Source of the DNA: an uncultured Flavobacterium sp.
Lineage (GTDB): Bacteria; Bacteroidota; Bacteroidia; Flavobacteriales; Flavobacteriaceae
Length of the DNA: 7,869 bases
Assembly (NCBI RefSeq): GCF_937967675.1
Contig: NZ_CALBSN010000019.1
Coordinates: forward strand, 1-7,869
Direction: 5' to 3'
Numbering within the stretch: position 1 is the stretch's first letter; each line of letters starts with the position of its first letter. Under the pieces are notes generated by a model. That model was not told the origin of the DNA. It did not search any database and worked only from the letters and a program-made list of their open reading frames with translations. Positions 1 through 5,230 of the stretch are shown here, piece by piece. The position numbers and the translations under genes were made by a program.

Positions 1-66
1 GCAGCTTTAGGAGCTTTAGCGTCTTTGTTATATTGGGCTTTCCAAATTTTAGGTTCGAGAGAATAA
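1..66 (+). CDS. 3' end of a probable membrane protein gene (partial)
   Basis: The first bases are open in frame 1 and encode 21 residues (AALGALASLLYWAFQILGSR, then E) before a TAA at 64-66. The run of Ala, Leu, Gly and aromatic residues followed by a short charged tail looks like the last transmembrane helix of an integral membrane protein. A hairpin with a T-run follows about 20 nt later, as expected for a real gene end, and the gene converges on the regulator gene at 148-618. Too little is visible to name the family. Confidence 0.6.
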   Translation, partial: AALGALASLLYWAFQILGSRE

Positions 67-86
67 TTAGTTTGATATTATATTTT

Positions 87-117
87 AAAACCCAAATTCA
101 TTCAGAGTTTGGGTTTT
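87..117 (+). terminator. Rho-independent terminator, probably bidirectional
   Basis: AAAACCCAAA (87-96) pairs perfectly with TTTGGGTTTT (108-117). The inner bases 97-99 and 105-107 can extend the stem, with one G-T wobble, leaving a 5-nt loop. A T-run follows at 114-119. It lies between the convergent ends of the partial gene (stop at 66) and the regulator gene (stop at 148). On the minus strand the hairpin is followed by only four Ts, so it probably also serves the regulator but less strongly. A near copy of this element follows hemD at 7030-7055. Confidence 0.8.
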
Positions 118-147
118 TTGTTTGTTCTTGATTTTTGAATTTGAAAT

Positions 148-618
148 TTACAACTGAATTTGTCTCTCAATTTGTTGTTCTAAAGAAATATAGGTTTCGG
201 TTCTTGAAACGCCATCAATGGGTTGTATTTTCTTGTTGAGTAATTGCATCAAATGCTCGTTATCTCGACAAATGATTTTGATTAAAATACTCCAATTCCC
301 GGTCGTATAATGACATTCCAAAACTTCTGGAATCTTTTTCAATTCTTTCACTACTTCTGGATTACTTGACGCTTTTTCTAAATATATTCCGATAAAAGCC
401 ATCGTACTATAACCCAAAACTTTCGTGTCCACAATAAACTTCGAACCTGAAATCACACCCGCTTGTTCTAATTTTCGCAAACGTTGATGAATCGCAGCAC
501 CCGAAATCCCAATTTTATTCGCAATCTGTAAAATAGGTTTGCGAGCATCTTCCATTAAATCGCGAAGAATTTCTTTATCGATTCCGTCGATTTCAATTTG
601 TAAGTGATTTATCTTCAT
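148..618 (-). CDS. Lrp/AsnC family transcriptional regulator
   Basis: A DNA-binding regulator of 156 residues, the normal size for Lrp/AsnC proteins. Residues about 11-60 form the N-terminal helix-turn-helix: the typical DxxDxxIL opening (DGIDKEIL), then IANKIGISGAAIHQRLRKLE as the recognition region, then GVI. Residues about 70-147 are the RAM effector-binding/oligomerisation domain, including the TTGNWSILIKI stretch where many relatives have TGxxD. I chose the ATG at 616-618 (MKINHLQIEIDGID) over a frame open to 684. The extra 22 residues would be Phe-rich, match no Lrp N-terminus, and run into the terminator hairpin at 670-701. It lies downstream of, and on the same strand as, the saccharopine dehydrogenase gene but behind that terminator, so it probably has its own promoter in 619-666; no convincing -7 box was seen there. 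Lrp-type proteins often sense amino acids, so control of the neighbouring gene is plausible but inferred. Confidence 0.92.
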   Translation of the reverse strand: MKINHLQIEIDGIDKEILRDLMEDARKPILQIANKIGISGAAIHQRLRKLEQAGVISGSKFIVDTKVLGYSTMAFIGIYLEKASSNPEVVKELKKIPEVLECHYTTGNWSILIKIICRDNEHLMQLLNKKIQPIDGVSRTETYISLEQQIERQIQL

Positions 619-669
619 TTTCAATTTATTTGAAAGTAAAAATACAAAATCAATTTCAAACGTAATAAA

Positions 670-701
670 AAAATCCGAAACCAATTACGATTTCGGATTT
701 T
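670..701 (-). terminator. Rho-independent terminator of the saccharopine dehydrogenase gene
   Basis: An 11-bp perfect stem, AAAATCCGAAA (670-680) with TTTCGGATTTT (691-701), encloses a 10-nt loop. Read on the minus strand it is followed by seven consecutive Ts (673 down to 667). It begins 20 nt beyond the stop of the gene at 722-2092. It separates that gene from the downstream regulator and argues against a start upstream of 618 for the regulator. Confidence 0.85.
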
Positions 702-721
702 CTATTTTGAATAATAATTGC

Positions 722-2092
722 TTAATTCTTTACATTTAGAGGATTATAACCTAAATACGGAACTTCAATTTCTTTGAAAATTACACCATAATCTTCTAGT
801 TCTTTTAAGATGGGCTTGTACACTTCTTTAGTAATTGGCAATTGAACTCCAGGAGTTGTAATTTCTTTGTTTAAGATTTTCAATGTAGCAATAGCAACGG
901 GAAGTCCAACCGTTTTTGCCATAGCTGTATAGGTTTGGTCATCACCAATACAAACCATGGTAGCATCAATTTGTTTTTTCTCACCATATAATTCATAGCC
1001 AAATTTATGATACATTACAATCATGTCTTTATCATTTGGTTCTAAAGCCCATTTTTCAGCTAAAATTTTTTCTAAAATTTGGGCTGGCGTCGCTTTAACT
1101 AATCCTACTTTTTTGTTTGGATTGAATAAATCGATTTCTACTAATTTATCCCAAATTATATCGTCTTGATCAATTTTTTGAATGGCGCGAAGTTTAATTT
1201 CCACAGTATCGGTTGGATGATAAGGTAAAAATGAATTTGTAAATTCACGATAGGTCATTTCTTCCGAATTGTCAATCGTATAAGAATCATCGGTCATGCC
1301 TAATTGTACTAAAATATCCCAAGCTCTTGAATACCCCACTCTTCTGATGGTTCCTCGGTAACAAGTTAAAGCGTCATCTAATCCGTAAACGCTTCTATAT
1401 TTTAGAGAATCACGATTTGCGTATGCTTCAAATCTTCCGTAACCTTCTACCTCTAAAAATTCAGTTCTTCTAAATAATTTTGAATAGGGAATGTATTTGT
1501 ATTTTCCTTCTTGTATGAATTTTGCAGCTCCGCCTTGTCCAGCCAAAACTACGTTTCTAGGATTCCAAGTAAATTTGTAATTCCATAAATTAGTATCGCT
1601 TTCAGGAGCAACTAATCCACCACAGAACGATTCAAATAAAATGATTTCTCCGCCTTTTTTACGAATTTCATCTAATACTTTCATTGCACTCATGTGGTCG
1701 ATTCCTGGGTCAAGCCCAATTTCGTTCATAAAAACCAAACCGTTTTCTTTAGCAGCAGCGTCTAATTCTTGCATCGCTGGACTAATATAAGATGCAGTTA
1801 CCATGTGTTTTTTATAGGTAATACAGTCTTTAGCAACTTCTAAATGCAAATGTGCTGGTAACATAGAAACAACCACATCTGCCTTTTGAATTTCTTCTTT
1901 TCGTTGCGCTTCATTAAAAATATCAAAAGCAATCGCTCTCGCATTTTTATGATTGTTGGTTTTTTGTTTAGCCAATTCTTCTGACAAATCGCCAATAGTA
2001 AGCTGAAGATTTTGTGCTTCGGAATGGTCTAAAAGGTATTTTATAAGGGATGAAGCAGAACGACCCGCTCCAATGACTAAAATTTGTCTCAT
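722..2092 (-). CDS. Saccharopine dehydrogenase family protein (LYS9-like)
   Basis: A 456-residue cytosolic oxidoreductase of the saccharopine dehydrogenase family. It most resembles the L-glutamate-forming type (yeast LYS9, C-terminal half of animal AASS), which splits saccharopine into glutamate and alpha-aminoadipate semialdehyde with NAD(P)+. The N-terminus is a Rossmann fold with the dinucleotide loop IGAGRSASSL (7-16). Further family features are VVVSMLPAHLH (73-83), NEIGLDPGIDHMSA (123-136), SFCGGLVAPES (155-165), the segment 170-189 with WNYKFTWNPRNV, and YRGTIRRVGY (245-254). Length is normal for the single-domain enzyme. The ATG at 2090-2092 starts exactly at the Rossmann strand. In a bacterium of this type the likely role is lysine breakdown, but the sequence alone does not fix direction or exact substrate; a carboxynorspermidine-dehydrogenase-like role is less likely. 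No lysine-ketoglutarate reductase gene is in view. It has its own terminator and shares a divergent promoter region with the DUF423 gene. Confidence 0.9.
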   Translation of the reverse strand: MRQILVIGAGRSASSLIKYLLDHSEAQNLQLTIGDLSEELAKQKTNNHKNARAIAFDIFNEAQRKEEIQKADVVVSMLPAHLHLEVAKDCITYKKHMVTASYISPAMQELDAAAKENGLVFMNEIGLDPGIDHMSAMKVLDEIRKKGGEIILFESFCGGLVAPESDTNLWNYKFTWNPRNVVLAGQGGAAKFIQEGKYKYIPYSKLFRRTEFLEVEGYGRFEAYANRDSLKYRSVYGLDDALTCYRGTIRRVGYSRAWDILVQLGMTDDSYTIDNSEEMTYREFTNSFLPYHPTDTVEIKLRAIQKIDQDDIIWDKLVEIDLFNPNKKVGLVKATPAQILEKILAEKWALEPNDKDMIVMYHKFGYELYGEKKQIDATMVCIGDDQTYTAMAKTVGLPVAIATLKILNKEITTPGVQLPITKEVYKPILKELEDYGVIFKEIEVPYLGYNPLNVKN

Positions 2093-2116
2093 TTTGTAAA
2101 ATCTGAAAATATCACA

Positions 2117-2124
2117 CGAAGATA
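2117..2124 (-). promoter_or_regulatory. Candidate -7 box for the saccharopine dehydrogenase gene
   Basis: On the minus strand this reads TATCTTCG, one mismatch from the Bacteroidota -7 consensus TAnnTTTG. It would place transcription start about 18 nt before the ATG at 2092. No well-spaced TTG -33 element is obvious; the nearest one upstream is 23 nt away. Confidence 0.3.
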
Positions 2125-2137
2125 GTAAAATGTTATA

Positions 2138-2180
2138 TTTGTAAAAACAAATTCTTCATTTATGTCATAATTTAACATAA
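2138..2180. promoter_or_regulatory. Cluster of short inverted repeats between divergent promoters (candidate operator)
   Basis: TTTGT (2138-2142) and ACAAA (2147-2151) form one AT-centred inverted repeat. TTATG-T-CATAA (2160-2170) is a perfect 11-bp palindrome. TTATGT (2160-2165) also pairs with ACATAA (2175-2180). All three lie between the candidate -7 boxes of the two divergent genes, where a repressor or activator would bind. AT-rich DNA produces such repeats by chance, so function is unproven. Confidence 0.3.
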
Positions 2181-2190
2181 AAACTTTTGC

Positions 2191-2198
2191 TATCTTTG
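2191..2198 (+). promoter_or_regulatory. Candidate -7 box for the DUF423 gene
   Basis: TATCTTTG fits the Bacteroidota -7 consensus TAnnTTTG exactly and lies 17 nt before the ATG at 2216, implying a very short leader. The -33 position shows only a TTT (2171-2173), not a TTG. The ATG is preceded by an A/T-rich stretch and no Shine-Dalgarno, which is usual for this phylum. Confidence 0.5.
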
Positions 2199-2215
2199 GT
2201 CTCAAATTTTATAAA

Positions 2216-2602
2216 ATGGACAAGAAAATTCTTTTGGTTGCGGCTATTTTGGGAGTTACAGCAATAATTTTGGGAGCATTTGGGGCTCATGGATTAAAAA
2301 AAGTACTTTCGGTGGAACAATTGGCAACATTTGAAGTTGGGGTGCGTTATCAAATGTATCATGCTTTGTTTTTACTTTTTATTGGAACTTTTACTTTTTT
2401 AGGAGAGAAAGAACGTTCGATTATTTTTTATTTGACAATAATTGGCGTTTTGTTTTTTTCAGGCTCTATTTATTTTTTGGCTACAAATACAATTACAAAT
2501 TTAAAGACAAAATTTTTAGGTCCGATTACACCCATTGGGGGGCTGTTTTTGGTTTCAGCTTGGGGATACTTATTTTATGTTATTTTATCTAAAAAACACT
2601 AA
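2216..2602 (+). CDS. DUF423 (YgdD/TMEM256-like) small membrane protein
   Basis: A 128-residue integral inner-membrane protein of the DUF423 family, whose biochemical function is not established. Four hydrophobic segments are visible at about 5-24, 46-62, 68-90 and 103-124. Family hallmarks are GAFGAHGL (20-27) at the end of helix 1, VRYQMYHAL (43-51) opening helix 2, and GPITPIGG (102-109) before the last helix. The length matches the family (about 120-130). Its stop is 70 nt before pckA on the same strand with no terminator between them, so read-through into pckA is possible, although pckA has its own -7 box. It is divergent from the saccharopine dehydrogenase gene. Confidence 0.9.
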   Translation: MDKKILLVAAILGVTAIILGAFGAHGLKKVLSVEQLATFEVGVRYQMYHALFLLFIGTFTFLGEKERSIIFYLTIIGVLFFSGSIYFLATNTITNLKTKFLGPITPIGGLFLVSAWGYLFYVILSKKH

Positions 2603-2630
2603 ATTAAAAGGCTATCTCAAATTTAATTTA

Positions 2631-2638
2631 TAATTTTG
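2631..2638 (+). promoter_or_regulatory. Candidate -7 box for pckA
   Basis: TAATTTTG matches the Bacteroidota consensus TAnnTTTG and lies 34 nt before the pckA ATG at 2673. No clear TTG is seen at -33. The leader just before the ATG is A-rich without a Shine-Dalgarno. Confidence 0.45.
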
Positions 2639-2672
2639 CACTTTATTTATAAACACAACAAAACCTAATTTT

Positions 2673-4298
2673 ATGGATACGAATGCTCAAACTACGAAAT
2701 CGATTTCGTTAGAAAAATACGGAATCGTTAATGTGTCAGAAATCATATACAATCCTTCATACGATTATTTATACAATGAAGAATTAAACCCAGCTTTAGA
2801 AGGTTTTGAAAGAGGTCAGTTGTCAGAACTTGGAGCGGTAAACGTAATGACTGGTGAATTCACAGGTCGTTCTCCTAAAGACAAATATATTGTTAAAGAT
2901 AGCGTTACAGAAAACACGATTTGGTGGAATTCTGATAAAGCGGCTAACGATAACAAACCAATTTCTCAAGATACTTGGAATGCTTTAAAAGAAACTACGG
3001 TAAAGCAATTATCAAATAAAAAATTATACGTTGTTGACGCTTTTTGTGGTGCAAACGAAAACACAAGATTGAAAGTTCGTTTCATCATGGAAGTAGCATG
3101 GCAAGCACATTTTGTAAAAAACATGTTCATTCGTCCAACAGAAGCGGAATTAGAAAACTTTGGTGAGCCAGATTTCGTAGTAATGAACGGTTCAAAAACA
3201 AGTTTCAAAGATTACGCAGCTTACGGATTAAATTCGGAAGTATATGTAGCATTCAACTTAACTGAGAAAATCCAATTAATTGGAGGAACTTGGTACGGTG
3301 GAGAAATGAAAAAAGGATTGTTCTCTATGATGAACTATTACTTACCATTACAAGGAATTGCTTCTATGCACTGTTCAGCTAACAAAGGAAAAGATGGCGA
3401 CGTTGCTGTTTTCTTCGGATTATCAGGAACAGGAAAAACTACTTTATCAACAGATCCAAAACGTGAATTAATTGGAGACGACGAACACGGATGGGATAAT
3501 GATGGTGTTTTCAACTTTGAAGGTGGATGTTATGCTAAAACTATCGATTTAAGTGCAGCAAACGAACCAGATATCTTTGGAGCTATCAAAAGAGATGCAT
3601 TGTTAGAAAATGTAACCGTTGATGCTAACGGAAAAATTGATTTCAAAGATGGTTCAGTGACACAAAATACACGTGTTTCTTATCCAATTTATCATATTGA
3701 AAATATTGTAAGACCGGTTTCTAAAGCAGGTCACGCTACTAAAGTTATTTTCTTAACGGCAGATGCATTCGGAGTAATGCCGCCAGTTTCTAAACTAACT
3801 CCAGAGCAAACTAAATATTACTTCTTGTCTGGATTTACAGCTAAATTAGCCGGAACTGAAAGAGGAGTAACACAACCAGAACCAACATTCTCAGCTTGTT
3901 TCGGAAAAGCATTCTTATCATTACACCCAACAAAATACGGTGAAGAATTAGTTAAGAAAATGGAGCAACACAATGCTACAGCTTATATGGTTAACACAGG
4001 TTGGAACGGAACAGGAAAACGTATTTCAATTAAGGATACTCGTGCCATCATTGATGCTATTTTAGATGGTTCTATCGAAAATGCAGAAACTAAAACAGTT
4101 CCAGTATTTAATTTTGTAGTTCCTACAGCTTTACCAAATGTTGATACAAATATTTTAGATCCAAGAAATACCTATGCAGATGCTGCTGAATGGCAAACAA
4201 AAGCAGAAGATTTAGCTTCAAGATTTATTAAAAACTTCGTTCAATATACAGATAACGAAGAAGGTAAATCACTAGTAGCAGCTGGTCCTCAATTGTAA
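2673..4298 (+). CDS. pckA: Phosphoenolpyruvate carboxykinase (ATP)
   Basis: A 541-residue cytosolic enzyme converting oxaloacetate plus ATP to phosphoenolpyruvate, CO2 and ADP, the entry step of gluconeogenesis. The full set of ATP-type PEPCK motifs is present: the substrate-binding Arg in TGEFTGRSPKD (R66); WYGGEMKKGLFSMM (207-220) with the metal/substrate Lys; SMHCSAN (231-237) with the metal-binding His233; the P-loop GLSGTGKTTLS (249-259); the second kinase motif GDDEHGW (268-274) with Asp269/270; and NTRVSYP (332-338) with the active-site Arg334. The length equals that of typical bacterial PckA (about 530-540), so the gene is intact. The ATG at 2673 gives a normal N-terminus. A strong terminator follows 19 nt after the stop. 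Codon use is richer in G and C than in the neighbouring minus-strand cassette, in keeping with a conserved core gene. Confidence 0.98.
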   Translation: MDTNAQTTKSISLEKYGIVNVSEIIYNPSYDYLYNEELNPALEGFERGQLSELGAVNVMTGEFTGRSPKDKYIVKDSVTENTIWWNSDKAANDNKPISQDTWNALKETTVKQLSNKKLYVVDAFCGANENTRLKVRFIMEVAWQAHFVKNMFIRPTEAELENFGEPDFVVMNGSKTSFKDYAAYGLNSEVYVAFNLTEKIQLIGGTWYGGEMKKGLFSMMNYYLPLQGIASMHCSANKGKDGDVAVFFGLSGTGKTTLSTDPKRELIGDDEHGWDNDGVFNFEGGCYAKTIDLSAANEPDIFGAIKRDALLENVTVDANGKIDFKDGSVTQNTRVSYPIYHIENIVRPVSKAGHATKVIFLTADAFGVMPPVSKLTPEQTKYYFLSGFTAKLAGTERGVTQPEPTFSACFGKAFLSLHPTKYGEELVKKMEQHNATAYMVNTGWNGTGKRISIKDTRAIIDAILDGSIENAETKTVPVFNFVVPTALPNVDTNILDPRNTYADAAEWQTKAEDLASRFIKNFVQYTDNEEGKSLVAAGPQL

Positions 4299-4316
4299 TC
4301 TAAGAAATTTATATAG

Positions 4317-4343
4317 AAAAGTCCCGAAATTTTCGGGACTTTT
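4317..4343 (+). terminator. Rho-independent terminator of pckA, probably bidirectional
   Basis: AAAAGTCCCGAAA (4317-4329) and TTTCGGGACTTTT (4331-4343) are perfect inverted repeats around a single T, giving a GC-rich hairpin with a T-run (4340-4344). It follows the pckA stop by 19 nt. The same hairpin read on the minus strand ends in four Ts, so it may also stop transcripts of the convergent cassette that ends at 4397. Confidence 0.9.
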
Positions 4344-4350
4344 TATTTTT

Positions 4351-4380
4351 AACAATAACGATTTTAAAATGATTATTGTT
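4351..4380 (-). terminator. Weak AT-only hairpin after the minus-strand cassette
   Basis: AACAATAA (4351-4358) is the reverse complement of TTATTGTT (4373-4380), with the palindrome ATTTTAAAAT (4361-4370) inside and 2-bp mismatches between. Read on the minus strand it starts 17 nt after the stop at 4397 and is followed by five Ts. With no GC pairs in its arms except one, it is a poor terminator alone; it may be incidental or act with the pckA hairpin next to it. Confidence 0.3.
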
Positions 4381-4396
4381 GGACGACTATATTTAT

Positions 4397-4840
4397 TTAC
4401 ATCTCTTCTAGAAAGTTAATTTTTACTTCTATTGCTTTATATTTATTGTCTTTTTTAGTCTTTGTATCAATTAAATATATGATACAATTATAAAATTTAT
4501 CAATAATATTTTTATATCCTATCTTTTGCATTTTTTTAATACAATAGATTTTTTCGTCATTTTTCCTGATAAATTTTTTATCAATCCATTTAACATCTGC
4601 TTTATTATCAAAATCAATCATATCATCAACATAAATAGGAATTAATAGACTGTTATTTTGCGAATCATTAAAGTAATAAGTATATAAATAACTAAAAGGC
4701 TCTTTGTTTTTATATGCAGTAACTTTAATTGACATGTCTTTTTTGTGGTTATAATATAAGTAAATAGTATCTTTTTTTGTTTGTCCTATTATTATAGAAT
4801 TAAATAATAAAAAGAAAAATATTAAAATTTGTTTTTTCAT
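4397..4840 (-). CDS. Small secreted protein of unknown function
   Basis: A 147-residue protein I do not recognise. Residues 1-20 are a Sec signal peptide (MKKQ, then a Phe/Leu/Ile-rich core, ending IIIGQ), with no lipobox Cys, so the product should be periplasmic or released. The mature part (about 127 residues) is Lys-, Asn-, Tyr- and Ile-rich and looks beta-strand rich. It contains two Cys (100 and 119) that could form a disulfide. The ATG at 4838-4840 lies 3 nt after the stop of a start-less open frame (TAA-ATT-ATG), which suggests it was, or is, part of the minus-strand transcription unit beginning with the lipoprotein at 5231-6727. The DNA is strikingly AT-rich: positions 4441-4500 hold only 8 G or C in 60, against 18 in 60 at 3301-3360 inside pckA. 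A periplasmic immunity-type role is conceivable from context only. Confidence 0.7.
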   Translation of the reverse strand: MKKQILIFFFLLFNSIIIGQTKKDTIYLYYNHKKDMSIKVTAYKNKEPFSYLYTYYFNDSQNNSLLIPIYVDDMIDFDNKADVKWIDKKFIRKNDEKIYCIKKMQKIGYKNIIDKFYNCIIYLIDTKTKKDNKYKAIEVKINFLEEM

Positions 4841-4843
4841 AAT

Positions 4844-5077
4844 TTATAAACAGTTTTTGGTAACTTGATTTTCATAAAGAGAATAATTTTGATAAAAATA
4901 GTTTTCAATTGGATTATTTTTGGTTGTTTCTGTAAAGGAGTCGCAATTATGTAATCCATTCAAAGTTATGTATTTAAAAAACTTATCCCAATTCCAGTTT
5001 TCATTTATATTTAAAGAAATATTTTCAAAAGTTAAACCATTTGCATAATTAATATGTGATTGTGATATTAATAAGTT
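4844..5077 (-). pseudogene. Start-less open frame, probable 3' remnant of a lost gene
   Basis: This frame is open for 77 codons between an in-frame TAA at 5078-5080 and its stop at 4844-4846, but contains no ATG or GTG; the only TTG is at codon 39. The translation reads like a globular soluble protein, with segments such as ISLNINENWNWDKFFKYI and NGLHNCDSFTETT, and it ends 3 nt before the ATG of the next gene, a spacing typical of operon partners. Its upper end abuts the end of the 47-codon gene (stop at 5083). The simplest reading is the C-terminal end of a gene whose 5' part was deleted. A single frameshift joining it to the 47-codon gene does not work, because both frames carry stops at the junction. 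It could instead be a chance open frame in AT-rich DNA, or start at a rare codon such as ATT. I cannot name a family. Confidence 0.4.
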
Positions 5078-5082
5078 TTAAT

Positions 5083-5226
5083 TTAATCTTCTTTGTTTAA
5101 TTGCTTAGAATAAAATTTTATTTTAAGTAAAATTAATTTTCTAACTAATATATATAAATCAACGAGGACAATTGAAACAAAAATAATTAAAACTAATGGG
5201 ACTAAGGATATTATAATTTCTAACAT
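5083..5226 (-). CDS. 47-residue single-pass membrane protein
   Basis: A short gene starting with the ATG at 5224-5226, only 4 nt after the TAA of the lipoprotein gene (TAA-TATT-ATG), strongly suggesting translational coupling. The product has one hydrophobic helix at about residues 4-28 (EIIISLVPLVLIIFVSIVLV lies inside it), then a basic amphipathic tail with RKLILLKIKFYSK and an acidic end (NKED). By the positive-inside rule the N-terminus faces the periplasm and the tail the cytoplasm. The regular hydrophobic/basic pattern is unlike random AT-rich sequence, which supports a real gene despite its size. The function is unknown; small membrane proteins directly behind an exported multi-domain protein can be immunity, anchoring or assembly factors, but nothing here decides this. 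Confidence 0.55.
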   Translation of the reverse strand: MLEIIISLVPLVLIIFVSIVLVDLYILVRKLILLKIKFYSKQLNKED

Positions 5227-5230
5227 AATA

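Noticed and set aside
619..684. Upstream extension of the Lrp-type regulator by 22 codons
   Set aside because: The extra residues are not Lrp-like, and the extension overlaps the terminator hairpin at 670-701, so the ATG at 618 is the real start.
2966..3208. An 80-codon minus-strand open frame inside pckA
   Set aside because: It lies wholly antisense to a strongly conserved enzyme, has no recognisable product and no promoter or neighbour on its strand.
5075..5088. A frameshift joining the 47-codon gene to the start-less frame into one gene
   Set aside because: Both frames have stop codons at the junction (5083-5085 and 5078-5080), so a single slip does not yield a continuous protein.
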